A stretch of 64,000 nt of DNA. Origin: Armillaria gallica. Its lineage: Eukaryota > Basidiomycota > Agaricomycetes > Agaricales > Physalacriaceae. Shown piece by piece: positions 22,676-33,709 of the stretch. Under the pieces are notes generated by a model, which searched no databases, had not been told where the DNA came from, and was given only the letters and a program-made list of their open reading frames with translations. Location: the NCBI GenBank assembly GCA_037576215.1, contig JBANDB010000009.1, forward strand, positions 372,001-436,000, in the 5' to 3' direction. How positions within the stretch are numbered: the stretch's first letter is position 1; each line of letters opens with the position of its first letter. Made by a program: the position numbers and the translations under genes.

Positions 22676-24348
22676 TGGATGAGCCATGTTCATCCTGAAG
22701 GGACTAAATTTTACAGTCAGAGGGAACCAGTACGTGCCTTGCTCATCTTTCACTTCTGGAGGAACTGAGTTGTGGCACAAGTACTGCACAGTAGTCGCAG
22801 ACGCTGATATCACACAAGATTGAACCCTAACGATAGTCAATAAAGCCTTAAGACATATATGTACCTCCTGGGAATCTATCTGACACGCCGAACCACTCTT
22901 TTCTTCTGCAAATGTTGACATCGTCCTGGATGGCACAGGCAACCATGTTTGTGAGTACTATCTTGCGTATCATCCAACATGGGTCATCTTCTGGCTGGAA
23001 CAAATGAACCCATCACAGAGTCTGTTCTATAATATGAAGGGCATTCAGTCAGAGGCGCATATTGGTATTGGCTTTAACCTTTTATGATTCATGTTCTAAA
23101 TGTCATCCAAGGATATGCAATAAATGCTCAATACTGGTATTTCAATACTTCAATACTTCGATCTTTTCCTAGTTCATTTGTGTTCCAGGCACCACCACGG
23201 ATTATATCCCTCTCTGTCATGTCCAGGACAAGCTGTATTGCATGAATTGAAGGACATGATTCTTCATGCCATAGGTGGTGAGTAAGTCCTGTGTCAATAG
23301 CTGACAGAATTGACATCCTAAGCCCAGATCACCTGATATCCGCCTCATCTACTGCATCATATGGGCTGGACGAATTAAAGACAATGTTGGACATAATCAA
23401 TTCTGGAATACCGGACCTTCAAAACGTGCCAGGAGTCTGCAGGATTATATTCATTCTCATGAAGCATTTCGGTGAATCTTATACAAATTTATGAAGATGT
23501 AAGCGCTAATATGCATATCCCAGTGGAGGAGAAGTACGCTAATCTTCATGGGGAACAAGCCGTTCGACTGAACAGCGGAGTTTCAATCTTTGATAGCGCA
23601 CCACAGAAGGTATCTAGAAGATTCTCTCTTATTAGTTTGATGCTTTTCAGTGCCCCACGAAGGCACCTATTGGCGATTGAAACAATGTCAATTGATGGCA
23701 TTGTCTCTCGCCAGGCATGGAATCAAATTTCCTCTGCAGTTCAGAAGACATGTTCAGACTTGACTGTATATGTAAGTCTGAAAGTGACCCTGTGTGGACT
23801 TTGGTTTGACATCTATCGAAGTGTACAGTCCTTATTGCCATTGATGTTGGTATCCTTGCGATCCAGTCTGTGGACGCTGGCCCAAATACATCGGGGATAA
23901 AAATAATGTTATATATCTCCATGGCTGCTTGCCTTGGAAGCATTACCTTTGCTTTCCTGCTACAACGCAAGTATCAGGACATCCTGCAGGTGTCATTTTC
24001 GGATTCTGTTTGTCCAATGACTCTTTATTCCCTGCCAACTGACATACGTGTGCATAGTGCCAAATAAACCATGGATTCTGTGACAACTGCGATACTTTGG
24101 AGAACATTGCTGTTGTTCAAGGTCTACCATTTGGCTTACTATACTGGGGGTATGTCATATGTATTCAAAGTTGGATTCATTCAAATTTCCCAATGAACAG
24201 GACAGTGTTCTTCGTCAGCGCCTTCCTTATCTTTGGACTGTACACTGGTCCACATGTGAATAGGATACTGTTCAGTATCAGTTGGGGGATACTGGGACTT
24301 TTGTTCCTGTTCTTTTGGTACTGGACCTCAAGCCGACATAGCACATGA
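22676..24348 (+). CDS. WW-domain-containing transmembrane protein (basidiomycete-expanded family), 5' end unresolved
   Basis: Exon pieces on the plus strand match a large Agaricomycete family with an N-terminal WW-like region and C-terminal membrane helices. Seen in order: WMSHVHPEGTKFYSQREP (22,676-22,729); NVDIVLDGTGNHVCEYYLAY then HPTWVIFWLEQM (22,910-23,050); AVLHELKDMILHAIG and SASSTASYGLDELKTMLDII (23,230-23,410); NLHGEQAVRLNSGVSIFDSA (23,540-23,600); FSLISLMLFSAPRRHLLAIE (23,620-23,690). The 3' part encodes at least three hydrophobic helices (IMLYISMAACLGSITFAFLL; LPFGLLYWGYVICIQSW; the end GLLFLFFWYW) and stops at 24,346. Function of the family is unknown. Joining of all exons was not verified and some may be decayed. 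Confidence 0.65.
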
Positions 24349-25630
24349 TTCACGAGATGACTGCAGATTAGAGGAACAACATATATCTCTGGGCTAGGCA
24401 TGGAATACCAACTGCGCTTGAGCCCAATGAGCAATATTGACCAAGCTTAATTACTTGCCTTCTACTTTCCTTTCAGGCGTTCGTGCATCTGTACTACTAG
24501 CTTCCAGTTACCCAGTTTTTTTTTGAATCCTGTTGGTATGTGTTGTACCTAATCCTACATGCCAGCGTATGGTGGGATATTGCTACTTGTCCATATCTTG
24601 TCCTTTCTTCCTGTTCTATGTTCCTATGCATATTAAAAGTCACCTGGTTGCCAAATATAGCTCTAGATGTTGATGGATTAAGTCATCAAAGCATTGAGAT
24701 GGATGACATTATTTCAAATTCCAAACACATCGAGGAGCACAGCCACCTTGAATCACCTTCTTCACTTTAGAGCTAAGCTTAAGGGTTACTCGGTGAGTAT
24801 AACTACCTAAATTGTACAATCCACTGATTTATCTAACTCTCATCCCTCACCGCCTCTTCAGTGGTTCTGCAGCAGCTAAGGTCGACTTCATTATTTACAA
24901 TTCTCATTCCTGACCGCAGCCAGCAGTGTTGCTGTATGGCAACTGTATGGTGCTATTATAAACACTGGGAAATTGTGGAAGAAATGAAGTTGACACTCGA
25001 AACAATGCCACAATGTATCTTGCTCAGTATATCACATCCTGCGTTTTATGTTCTTCCGAAGATATACTTCGAAGCGCACACATCGGACATTTTCAAAGTC
25101 AGAAATCATTATCTGTGTGCCCATTATTTTCAGTGATTTAAGTGTTTCCTTAAAGATCATTGTTCATCAGTGTAGTCCAGGGATTGATGCCTGTTGGGGT
25201 TTTTGCATGGCCTAACTATGAAAGAATTGTTAGTACGCCGTTAGCAGCAGTTTACCTATTATAAAACCTGAATCAGTCCACAGGATAGTCTAGATCTTTC
25301 TGGAAGTGGACATATTTGTATAATGGCATCCTGATTTCAGCTGTTACAATTTTTCCTCACTGGCGCTGAAGAGATGGTCCTAGATAAACTTCTTTAAGTA
25401 TCTGAAGTTGGAATTTGGTTTTAAGCTCCATCAAGGGGTATTATGTATATCACGTTATTTGGCAATCAGCACATGCTGTTACCGTTGGAATCATATCATT
25501 TTTTGTCTCTTAATTCCCACCATTGTTTCCGACACGTGGTTTATCAATTCCCATACGTATACGATGGAGGAATATCCTTTCAAGATATGGAGTACATTCA
25601 CAGGTGCAACGGTGTAATCGCTGACTGACC
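24349..25630 (+). other. possible 5' exons of the Ulp1 gene or an unrecognised gene
   Basis: Protein-like plus-strand segments occur (for example 24,650-24,770 with DVDGLSHQSIEMDDIISNSK, and 24,861-25,136), but no domain is recognised. They may be upstream exons of the Ulp1 gene, which has no convincing start at 25.63 kb. Confidence 0.3.
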
Positions 25631-25631
25631 A

Positions 25632-27233
25632 CTACCAGAGCCATCAAACCCCACTCCCCATTCCCTGTTTCCGGAGATCGATGAAGAAGACTCAACGGAG
25701 TCATCTGATTCATCATTGGATGATGAAGGAGACTTTCACAATTCCCGTTTGACATCGAACTCTCAGCCATTTACCCTTGCAAATTTTCACACTGGCCTGA
25801 GTGGATCGTTGAAGCGAAAGGCTAAGGTCAGTCCGCATATCTATCAAGCAATACCACTTGATTGAATTGACAAATGCAGGATTCAGCCATTTCCAAGGTC
25901 CATCGAAGTAAGAAGCCTCGTAGTCAGTAAGCATCTCTTGTCAATAATGAAGCATATTTTCCAAGCTTTTCTTAGCAATGCTGCTGTACCTGACAGTTCG
26001 CAAGAACATGTCGGGGAGGGAGGAACAATTGATCCTGAAGAGTTGTTCATAACATTTATTTTCTGTGGAACTCTGTTAACAATTCCTCTAGGATGCTGGA
26101 ATATCCTTGGGGCATCACTGGTGGGGTGAGCATCAAACGAGAAGACTTTGATTGCTTGAAACCGGGTGTCTACCTCAATGATAACCTCATAGAGTTTGGA
26201 TTACGGTACATATTTCTCAAGGTCTTTTACCCCCTGTTCACAACTTTCTGTAGGCTTTTCCAAGAGCAATTGGGACAAGATAAATTTGCAATTAACAAAG
26301 ACATTTATATCTTCAGTCCGTTTTGGTTTCCTAAATTCAAAAGGTGATAGCTTTTGTCTTTCATGTCACCACAGATGTATTCAAACATGTGTTAGACAAT
26401 ATGATGATGTGCGGCGTTGGACATCCAAGGTCGATATCTTTGTGAAGACATACTTGATCATACCAATACATGAAGGGTACGTCATTATTGTGTATTTCAG
26501 AGAATAATCAACATGATCTTTTCTAGCATTCATTGGTATCTCACTATCATTTGCAATCCTGGCTGTATGATTCTGCCAGGTGAACCCAAGAAAGAGACTC
26601 CGGTTGAAGCTGAAGAAAGGAGTCAAACTGGAAAAGGATCTGCCACAGGGGAAGTGTAAGAGTATTTACATGTGACATTTGACGCACTTTGTTGACGGTG
26701 ATATTTCAGTACCCAGATTTTTACACTTGATTCACTGGGCTCAGAACATCAGGATACCTTGACGGCATTGAGCAACTTCCTAGTACTCGAGGCATCTGAC
26801 AAGAAAGGAGTGCAGATGAAGACGCAGCCTATCACACAATCCGCCTCCATAAGCGTCATAATGGACACACACAGGAAGCTTACCATTGTACAGGTGCCAT
26901 GGCAGAAGAATTCTTATAACTGCGGTATATTTTTATTACACTTTGCGGAAACATTCATGTCAGAGCCATCAAGGTACCATAAACTCATGGTAAGTTCTTT
27001 CTCGTTGACCACTATGTATTGATGACGTTGTGTATACCCTCCAGTCGGAATCACCTTCACACCTTACAACCAGTAGAAACCTGGTCTGGCAAGTCGACAA
27101 AGTTAACGCCCTGAGAGAACATTTAACCTGTCAGATCTTGGAACTTTCAAAAGGATGGTCAGCTTATATGGCAACACACCCCCGAGACGTTGCTTCAGGG
27201 GACAGTCCTATCGAAATCATTCAAGACACCTAA
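25632..27233 (+). CDS. Ulp1-like cysteine protease (peptidase family C48)
   Basis: Exons read as about 25,632-25,826, 25,880-25,926, 25,976-26,041, 26,092-26,205, 26,254-26,343, 26,375-26,476, 26,527-26,655, 26,710-26,989 and 27,045-27,233; the true start lies further upstream. The N-terminal part is acidic and Ser-rich (DEEDSTESSDSSLDDEGDF) with a basic cluster like a nuclear localisation signal (SLKRKAK...RSKKPRS). The C48 domain starts LEYPWGITGGVSIKREDF, then KPGVYLNDNLIEFGLR. The catalytic residues are visible: His in IPIHEGIHWYLTIICNP, Asp in TQIFTLDSLG, Gln in VPWQKN, Cys in NSYNCGIFLLHFAETF. C48 enzymes cleave SUMO-type ubiquitin-like proteins after Gly-Gly. The domain is intact, unlike its convergent integrase neighbour. 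It may be a host SENP-type protease or the protease gene of a DNA transposon. Confidence 0.82.
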
Positions 27234-27438
27234 ATTTGTATACTCCTAGACATGCTCGTCGTTGCTTAAAATCTTTTTCATGTATACCAGAATGACATTG
27301 CATTATATCTTTTGGATCACTCAGTTCCGATCTTAAGTTAACTTGAGCATGGCGAAAATGCACTATTGTACCATGTAGGGATGTTTTCATTCTTCCATGT
27401 CTGTAAGTCTGAATCTGTGTTACAATGTGTCTGCGACT

Positions 27439-29223
27439 CTACACTCCCATGTGTTGCCTAAAGTTTGTGAGGGACATCTCTAAATTAGGTGCCTCTCCTG
27501 ATATTTCAAACTCCTCCTCACCCGAGTCATCGCTCTCTTTGTGTGACAATGTGCTTCCATTCTCTTCAACTTCCTTGTCCTGAAGGTCTGAGTGCCATTT
27601 ATTAGGGCTATGAAAGGAGTATCAACATGTGAGTCGACTTACCTGTGATAACCAGAGGATTGAGACCGTCAATATGTACAGTGCCTTGTCTCTGGTTTGG
27701 GTTGGACTGTGTTTTTTCATAACAATCATCATTGAAGAATATATCCCATTCGTCTACTGCGATGATTCTATGAGCATGGAACTTTCCCAGGAGTGCAAGA
27801 TAGATATTCCAGACACAGTCTTGCTTTATTTTGGGATTCCCTAGCTCATTCATAAACTCCTCAGTGCATTGTGGAAAAGATTCAGGTACGAGTTCCAGCA
27901 CAGGATGATCAATTGGTGTGTAAAGTTGCCTGGCAGTCTGAATAGATTCAGGACTGAAAGTAACCTAAGAATGGACTTTCACAATGTTGTTGAAAAAGAT
28001 CACCTTGAGATTTACCTTGTAATCCTGAGCATCGAATCACTCCAGAGCCTGCTCGATGAGCAGCGGGACACTATTTGGGCAGGCTATCTTTCGATTGTGT
28101 CTCTTCTTGGTTGTGTTATTTTTTACGACATACTCATTGAGTTCATGTTGAAGCCATGGAATAAAAATGTAAGGAAAGACCAAACTGCCTTAACTGTTAG
28201 CTGATATCCACCTGAAAATAGATACTTACACTTCCAAAGGTACCTTAGGATCATACCATCCTTGGTCCACACCATGTTGCAGCAGGCCCTCATAGCCGAA
28301 GCTAAATGTCGCGTGGAGTACACTCCAAACTATCTCGGAGGGAATATTCATCTTCTCCACCATCCAATGATGTTGTACAGTATTGCATAACTCTGGGTCA
28401 GCCCATTGTCTCAGGAAAGTCTGAGCCCAAGCTACATTTCTATTTTCATTCCCGATGTCGCTTTGGGTTATAAGTGGGCCGTCTAAAAAGTTCCTGAGTT
28501 TGAAGACATGAAGGAATCATTTTATACTTACATCTATTTGCTTCTATCACATCTAAATAATATTTGCAAATCAAAACTGGGTTTGAATTATTCCACCATA
28601 TCTTCATCCATTTTAGGACACCACTGAATGGGTCAACACAAGCATGAAGACAGAGACCAAATCGGTATTTCCACTTGTCATGTTGGTCTATACACCACAA
28701 GTCATTAACACCAGCACAATAGAACACTTTCCGGACCATGTCCTTTCTGAGTCATCTTGCGACAGATTTAGGCTCGTTAGTGTAACTCCACTCCTTGATT
28801 GTATCTCTGCCAGGATGTAAGGAAGGCATCTCAGTGGCTGGCTACAATTAGAAGACGAACCTAGAGACATGTAGCTTGTGGTTGATTTGTAAATCTTTTT
28901 TCAATTCAAAGTATCCTGCCTTTGGGAAATGCTCCCTCAACTCCTTGATAGGTTCTGTAATGGTTTCCACCATGTGGTCTTGCTGCCTTGTACTCAAAAA
29001 CCCCATGCGTTTCTTCATCCTTTTGAAACTGGATAAACTGGGGAAGAAACGTAAATAATATGAAGTCTTTGGAAAGTTGAACTTACCCTAAGGTGTACTT
29101 TGATGTGTCAAAAACCTTTTGTAATTCGTCGCATAAAATGATATCGGTTATACCCCCTTCCATCTTCCACAGCTCCTCCAATCTAGGCCTAATAAGTTCT
29201 TCTGGGACTACCTTTTGTTCAAT
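27439..29223 (-). pseudogene. DDE integrase core-domain protein, decayed
   Basis: Exons visible at 29223-29087, 29037-28861, 28806-28532, 28482-28230, about 28,180-28,000 and about 27,960-27,640, with a possible last exon to 27,439. Readable blocks are ELIRPRLEELWKMEGGITDI, FKRMKKRMGFLSTRQQDHMV, FYCAGVNDLWCIDQHDKW, DPFSGVLKWMKIWWNNSNP, LITQSDIGNENRNVAWAQTF, IPSEIVWSVL and GYEGLLQHGVDQGWYDP. The likely catalytic acids are the Asp in CIDQHD, the Asp in TQSD and the Glu in PSEIVW. This is the integrase-core family common in Agaricomycete DNA transposons and related to retroviral/Ginger integrases. In-frame TGA codons at 28754-28752 and 28039-28037 and a frame conflict near 28,200 indicate a dead copy. 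It converges with the Ulp1 gene with about 200 bp between. Confidence 0.75.
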
Positions 29224-29985
29224 CTACACAAAAATCAGGAAAGTTGGAACTTACCCAGTGGCAGATGCTGATTAGGCATGTTTAACGTAGTCAAAGAAAG
29301 TCTGAGCAACCCAAACTATTGAAGCACTCTGGGAGATTGGACCTTTGAATTCAACGGAACATTGTGGAACTCAGGACTATTGGAAACCCGACTGCTACAC
29401 ATGATACATAGAATGGAAGCAGTCCCTCCTAAAATTTGATGCATGTTTTTTGGCTTTGACAGCTGGTTTTGAAACAAAAAAAATTGGAGAAAAGATGTCA
29501 CCACTGTGTAGTGATTGACGAGTTTTCTGATGAAAACCAAGGTATGAATCAGATTTCTCCTGCTTTTCAAAATAAACATAGAATCGGTGTGAAGATGTCA
29601 GCAGCACGTCATTGCTTTTATGATCGGTGACAGAATGAACCATCCAAAAAAGCAATAACAATGAACACCTTTTGCAACAGAATTTTCCAAATTCTTAAAA
29701 ATAAAAAGGGCAATGATGATGACATTCCCACAGTAGTTGTTATAAGAAAGAGAGAATGGGATTATATCTCTCTACCATTTCCTCAATCTCAACATTATTC
29801 GAACCCTGAACAAAGTTGAGACCAACTTTTCCACCCTCCATCATTATTGGAATTCTGTTTCATGTTGGTAAGGTTCGCCGAGTCTGAAATGGATGTGGAG
29901 GCTCACAAATTCAGCAGATCACACTGTTATGTTCACTTTGTGATGGTTTTGCTTCGGTACCTAACACACACACTGCAATTTTGTA
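29224..29985. other. spacer between integrase relic and ubiquitin-like gene
   Basis: AT-rich, with short minus-strand open frames at 29,316-29,661 that could include the lost 5' end of the integrase gene. No transposon terminus could be identified by eye. Confidence 0.3.
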
Positions 29986-29989
29986 AAGA

Positions 29990-31720
29990 GTACTAATGCT
30001 TCCTCTTTGTAGGCCCTGTGTCGGATGGAAAACTTTCTGGTGCATCTCAGAAAATATGCGCCAGTTTTACGATCTTTATTCAAGGGGTTGCTCCTCGTAC
30101 TCTGCCCCTTAGTAAGTTACACAAAAATGCATGTTTTTGATTTGATGTAACATTCATTCAGGGGTAGATGGTAGTCTTACTGTACATGATGTCCTGAATA
30201 TTGTCGAAAAACATGTTGCACAGGCTGGGTGCACATTAGCAGCTCTGTTTAACTGCTATCTTGCGGGAAGATGGAGACCTCTGCTGGCTGAAGAGACATT
30301 GGATTCATTAAATGTTCGGGACCTTTCACACTTCTATATTTGATACATTCTTCCAGGAGGCACAGGTACGCTCTATTCTAATATCGGGCAAAGTCAAATT
30401 CTGGAAGCCAGCACAGATGCTTTTGATGCGACCTTGTCACCCAACCTTAGTCCGGATCATTGTCAATATATACATTGTACAAACCATTCAGCCACAGGAG
30501 AACCTTACAAATTCAAGCCCAATGAAGAAAAGTTTCATGTTCAAGCCTGTCTCGCTGTGGCTGGTCCCGCTACTTTATGCAGACTTCAGATGCAGACACT
30601 AATGTTGACCACCTGTGGCACTTGTGTGTCTCTTGCTGCTCAGAAAAGTGCGTCTTCATTTTCACTTAATGAATGCTGTTTGCATGACGCTCCTTTGGGT
30701 ATATCTAAGATGCTACTTCCCAACATAGAGAATTGTCAAAGAGTGTGAACCAATGGGCTTTGTCATGTGAGAAACTTCTTTTGTCTTTGGCAGTTGATAC
30801 TTAGAATTGTCTTAGCGACAGCAAATCCATTACAGACTGTTGCATCCGTATCGTGAGCAGAGCTACAGAAAGTGCTTGAGGCTAAAAGCAAAGCGGAAGC
30901 TGCAGCAGATGTTTTATTAAAGCTTTTTCAGCAAAATCTTGCTTCTTCTGGAAATGTCTTCACTGTCCCCAACATTGCCACCATCGACCGCAGCATAAAG
31001 AATGCCAAAGCGAAAGGTATGTCGTCTCAGCTCAACACTATGTTTCTTTCTTGATTGCATACTGCTTTTAGGGGCTTGCCCAGAGGCCAGGTTGCCAGTC
31101 GCAATATCATCCAGATTAAAGAAAGATTTGTTAAAGACTGGTTATTCGATAGCTCACATTCGACACGAAAGTGAGACACAAAAATATCAACAACTCGCCT
31201 TAGAAGGCCAATCTGGTGAATCCGCTAGGGTCTTCGTTCAGGTTAAGAGGGAAAATGGCACTAAAAAGGGACTTTCTTTCTGGGTATGGGTCCCTTCTTA
31301 CAATCTTTCTTTTTGAAGTCCTGATTGTTGTAGAACATACAATGGGGCATGAAGTTTCCAGCTGCCACTTCTTGAAGCAATGTTGCAAATCTTGTCATTG
31401 AAAGCTTGCTGGTTGTCATCCATGATCATCTGGATGTCCAAGGATTTTCTTTTGTTGCTGGAGATTTCTTTCTTGTGGATTCAGGGTGGAGCCCAATTCT
31501 TGATGGGTATCCTGACGAACTGACCAAACTGTTTTACAAAGGACTAGCAACCAGCAGTAAAAAGAAGGGAATATCTGGCATCAAATTTGTTCAACCCGCT
31601 CAAGAAAACTGGTTCATGGTGATCACACCTGCTGTTGCTGACAAATATGACATTTGGGCAGCTGGAGGTGAAATTACCCTGATGGTCAGTGTCTCAATCC
31701 TTAAAAACGGTGTTGACTGA
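29990..31720 (+). CDS. ubiquitin-like-fold protein with Cys/His and helical regions, possibly disrupted
   Basis: Plus-strand exons encode a beta-grasp-like start, FTIFIQGVAPRTLPL, then VDGSLTVHDVLNIVEKHVAQ, and after GRWRPLLAEETLDSLNVRDL a segment ending YILPGGTG, placed like the C-terminal LRLRGG of ubiquitin. An in-frame TGA at 30,341-30,343 precedes the LPGG, unless a 48 bp intron removes it. Later exons carry Cys and His residues (SPDHCQYIHCTNHSATGEPY), a helical Ala/Lys-rich part (LEAKSKAEAAADVLLKLFQQ), and blocks up to about 31,690 (HDHLDVQGFSFVAGDFFLVD). I recall similar N-terminal parts on some Agaricomycete alpha-kinase proteins, so it may once have been joined to the alpha-kinase exons at 33.8 kb. 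That link is inference only. Confidence 0.45.
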
Positions 31721-33700
31721 TGGAGATACAGTCTATGCCTGTGAAGAGAGCCATAAGGAAGAAGAAGGGATGTCCCATCCCTATGCAATCCATTGTACAT
31801 GACATTTCCTTTGCATTGTTGTGAACATTTAACATATGCACGTATAGGGCACCTCAGAAGTCAGTGAGCAAGACGTCCGTTATAACAGTGATACTATACT
31901 TGGAGACAACTCTCTATTTTCGACTCCAATGTATCTATGGTGTCAGGACCGCTGTCACGCCTGCAGCGTGTCTAAGGATGTAATTTTGCAAAATTCACAT
32001 ACCTTACATGTTAGCAAAGCAGAAGCACAGAGAGTGGACTAACAATGCAAATGGCACGCGAGGAAGCAAGGTCACTAAGGTTGAGAGCGCTATGATAGAA
32101 ACAGAAACAACGGAATTAAAACATAAGGACTTCGTTGTTGCACTGTACCTTATGGGCATGCATGACAATAGGGCCGAAGGGCGAGCTCACTCGTGCAAAA
32201 CATCTGTCTGCAGTAGAGAATTCAACTTTCAGTGGGATGTGCTTGTACGCAGGCTGGGACTAATTTAGATAACTACGCATCAATAATCTATGACATGTAG
32301 TCCCTGGAGATCCGGAGAAAAGATATCATGTGCAGGGTAATCAAAAGAACCCTGGGCATGGCCTAGAAACAGACTTCAGCCGATGGGAATAGTGAGCAGA
32401 CTCGAAATCCGAAGCATTCCTTGGTTACTGAGTCTAGAATATGATGCTGTCACCTTTGGAGCAGAACCGAAAGCTGAATATGAGGTGTGATCGGTGATCA
32501 AGGACTAAGCAGCCATTGAGTACAAGTCAGCAAGCTACTCTGCTGCTAGGGTGAATGACATCGACATCGCTTAGCCCTTTGAGGATACTAAAAGGAGGCC
32601 CAAGCAGCGCTCCGCCAAGAGCGTTGTGCCAGTTCGGACAAAGAATTATTGGCCAACAAAGGAAGTAAATTACCAAAAGACCGTTTGTAATAATCAATTT
32701 CCCGTAGTATAAGTAGGTAGAATTTCACATAGTAAAGCAAGATACCTACCCCCCATGTACAGTAATAAAGTTTCAGTTTGGATCTGGACTTATTGCGATG
32801 CGTAAGAGTTAGTAGCTTTGAGCCTTGGCTAGAACGCAAGTTTAGCGAGCTCACAGAGAAATAGAACAAGAGAAACATTTTGGATAAAAACTTCGGTTTA
32901 CTTGAGATAAGAAAGAGATTTGGGGCAGTGATGCTGCGCCCATCTTGAGAGTTTGCTGAGATAAATCTGAGAGAAAAGCTCTGTTCCTTTTCTGGTTCAG
33001 TGTAAAAAGAGAATTTGTGTTGTGTCAGCCTCTGTGTAGGTCTAGAAGTAGTTGCAAGGGAATCAGCCAGCTTGAGCTGTTCTAGCAGTTGCACAAAGTG
33101 TGACAGGTGTGCGCAGTTGGACCTCGCGGCACCATTGTTAGGGCGAGCGCACTGTGTGTGAGGACTTGTGGGGACGGTTCTGAAAGTAATTAAAGACTTG
33201 AGTGGGAGTGCTGAGGGCCTCCATCGTGACGAGTTTGGAAGTCAGGTTTAGCCACTAAGAGAAAGGTGGCATCACACGCGGATTAGATCTAGCGGCGAGT
33301 CATACTTAGTGAGCTCACTGACCAAACTTGGTCAACTTGCAGATCTGCGCATCCATGTGTTCCGGCTATTGAAATATATTTTGCCTCAAGGGTTGCATGG
33401 TTCACCGTGCTCTCTTGTAAAAAGCTCCGAAGAGCTAGAGAATTTGAGACTAGCTTGAAAATACTACGTTGTTGTGCATATCATTCTAGCGAGCTCACTG
33501 AGAGAAATTGGGATACTGTTGGCGTGCAAGTGGAATTAAAATCCTTGCTCCCCTCCGCACTTAAGGAGATTGTGTGTGTGTGTGTTTAGTGGGGTTGAGT
33601 TGAGTTTGGTGTGTGTTCATGCTAGGCCATGCTCAGTTTCACGGGTGCCCGTCACCAGCCTCGTCACTGCCCTCTTCAATATCTTTGGTATGACTCAAAG
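31721..33700. other. 2 kb non-coding-looking stretch between ubiquitin-like and alpha-kinase exons
   Basis: No recognised coding region. The motif AGYGAGCTCAC recurs (near 32,841, 33,308 and 33,487) with AGAGAAA nearby. A (TG)n run lies at 33,571-33,585. A minus-strand open frame at 33,094-32,588 has no recognisable domain. The stretch could be an insertion or a long terminal-repeat-like sequence. Confidence 0.35.
33571..33585. repeat. (TG)n microsatellite
   Basis: About seven TG dinucleotides in a row. Confidence 0.8.
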
Positions 33701-33709
33701 TGTCTAGAT

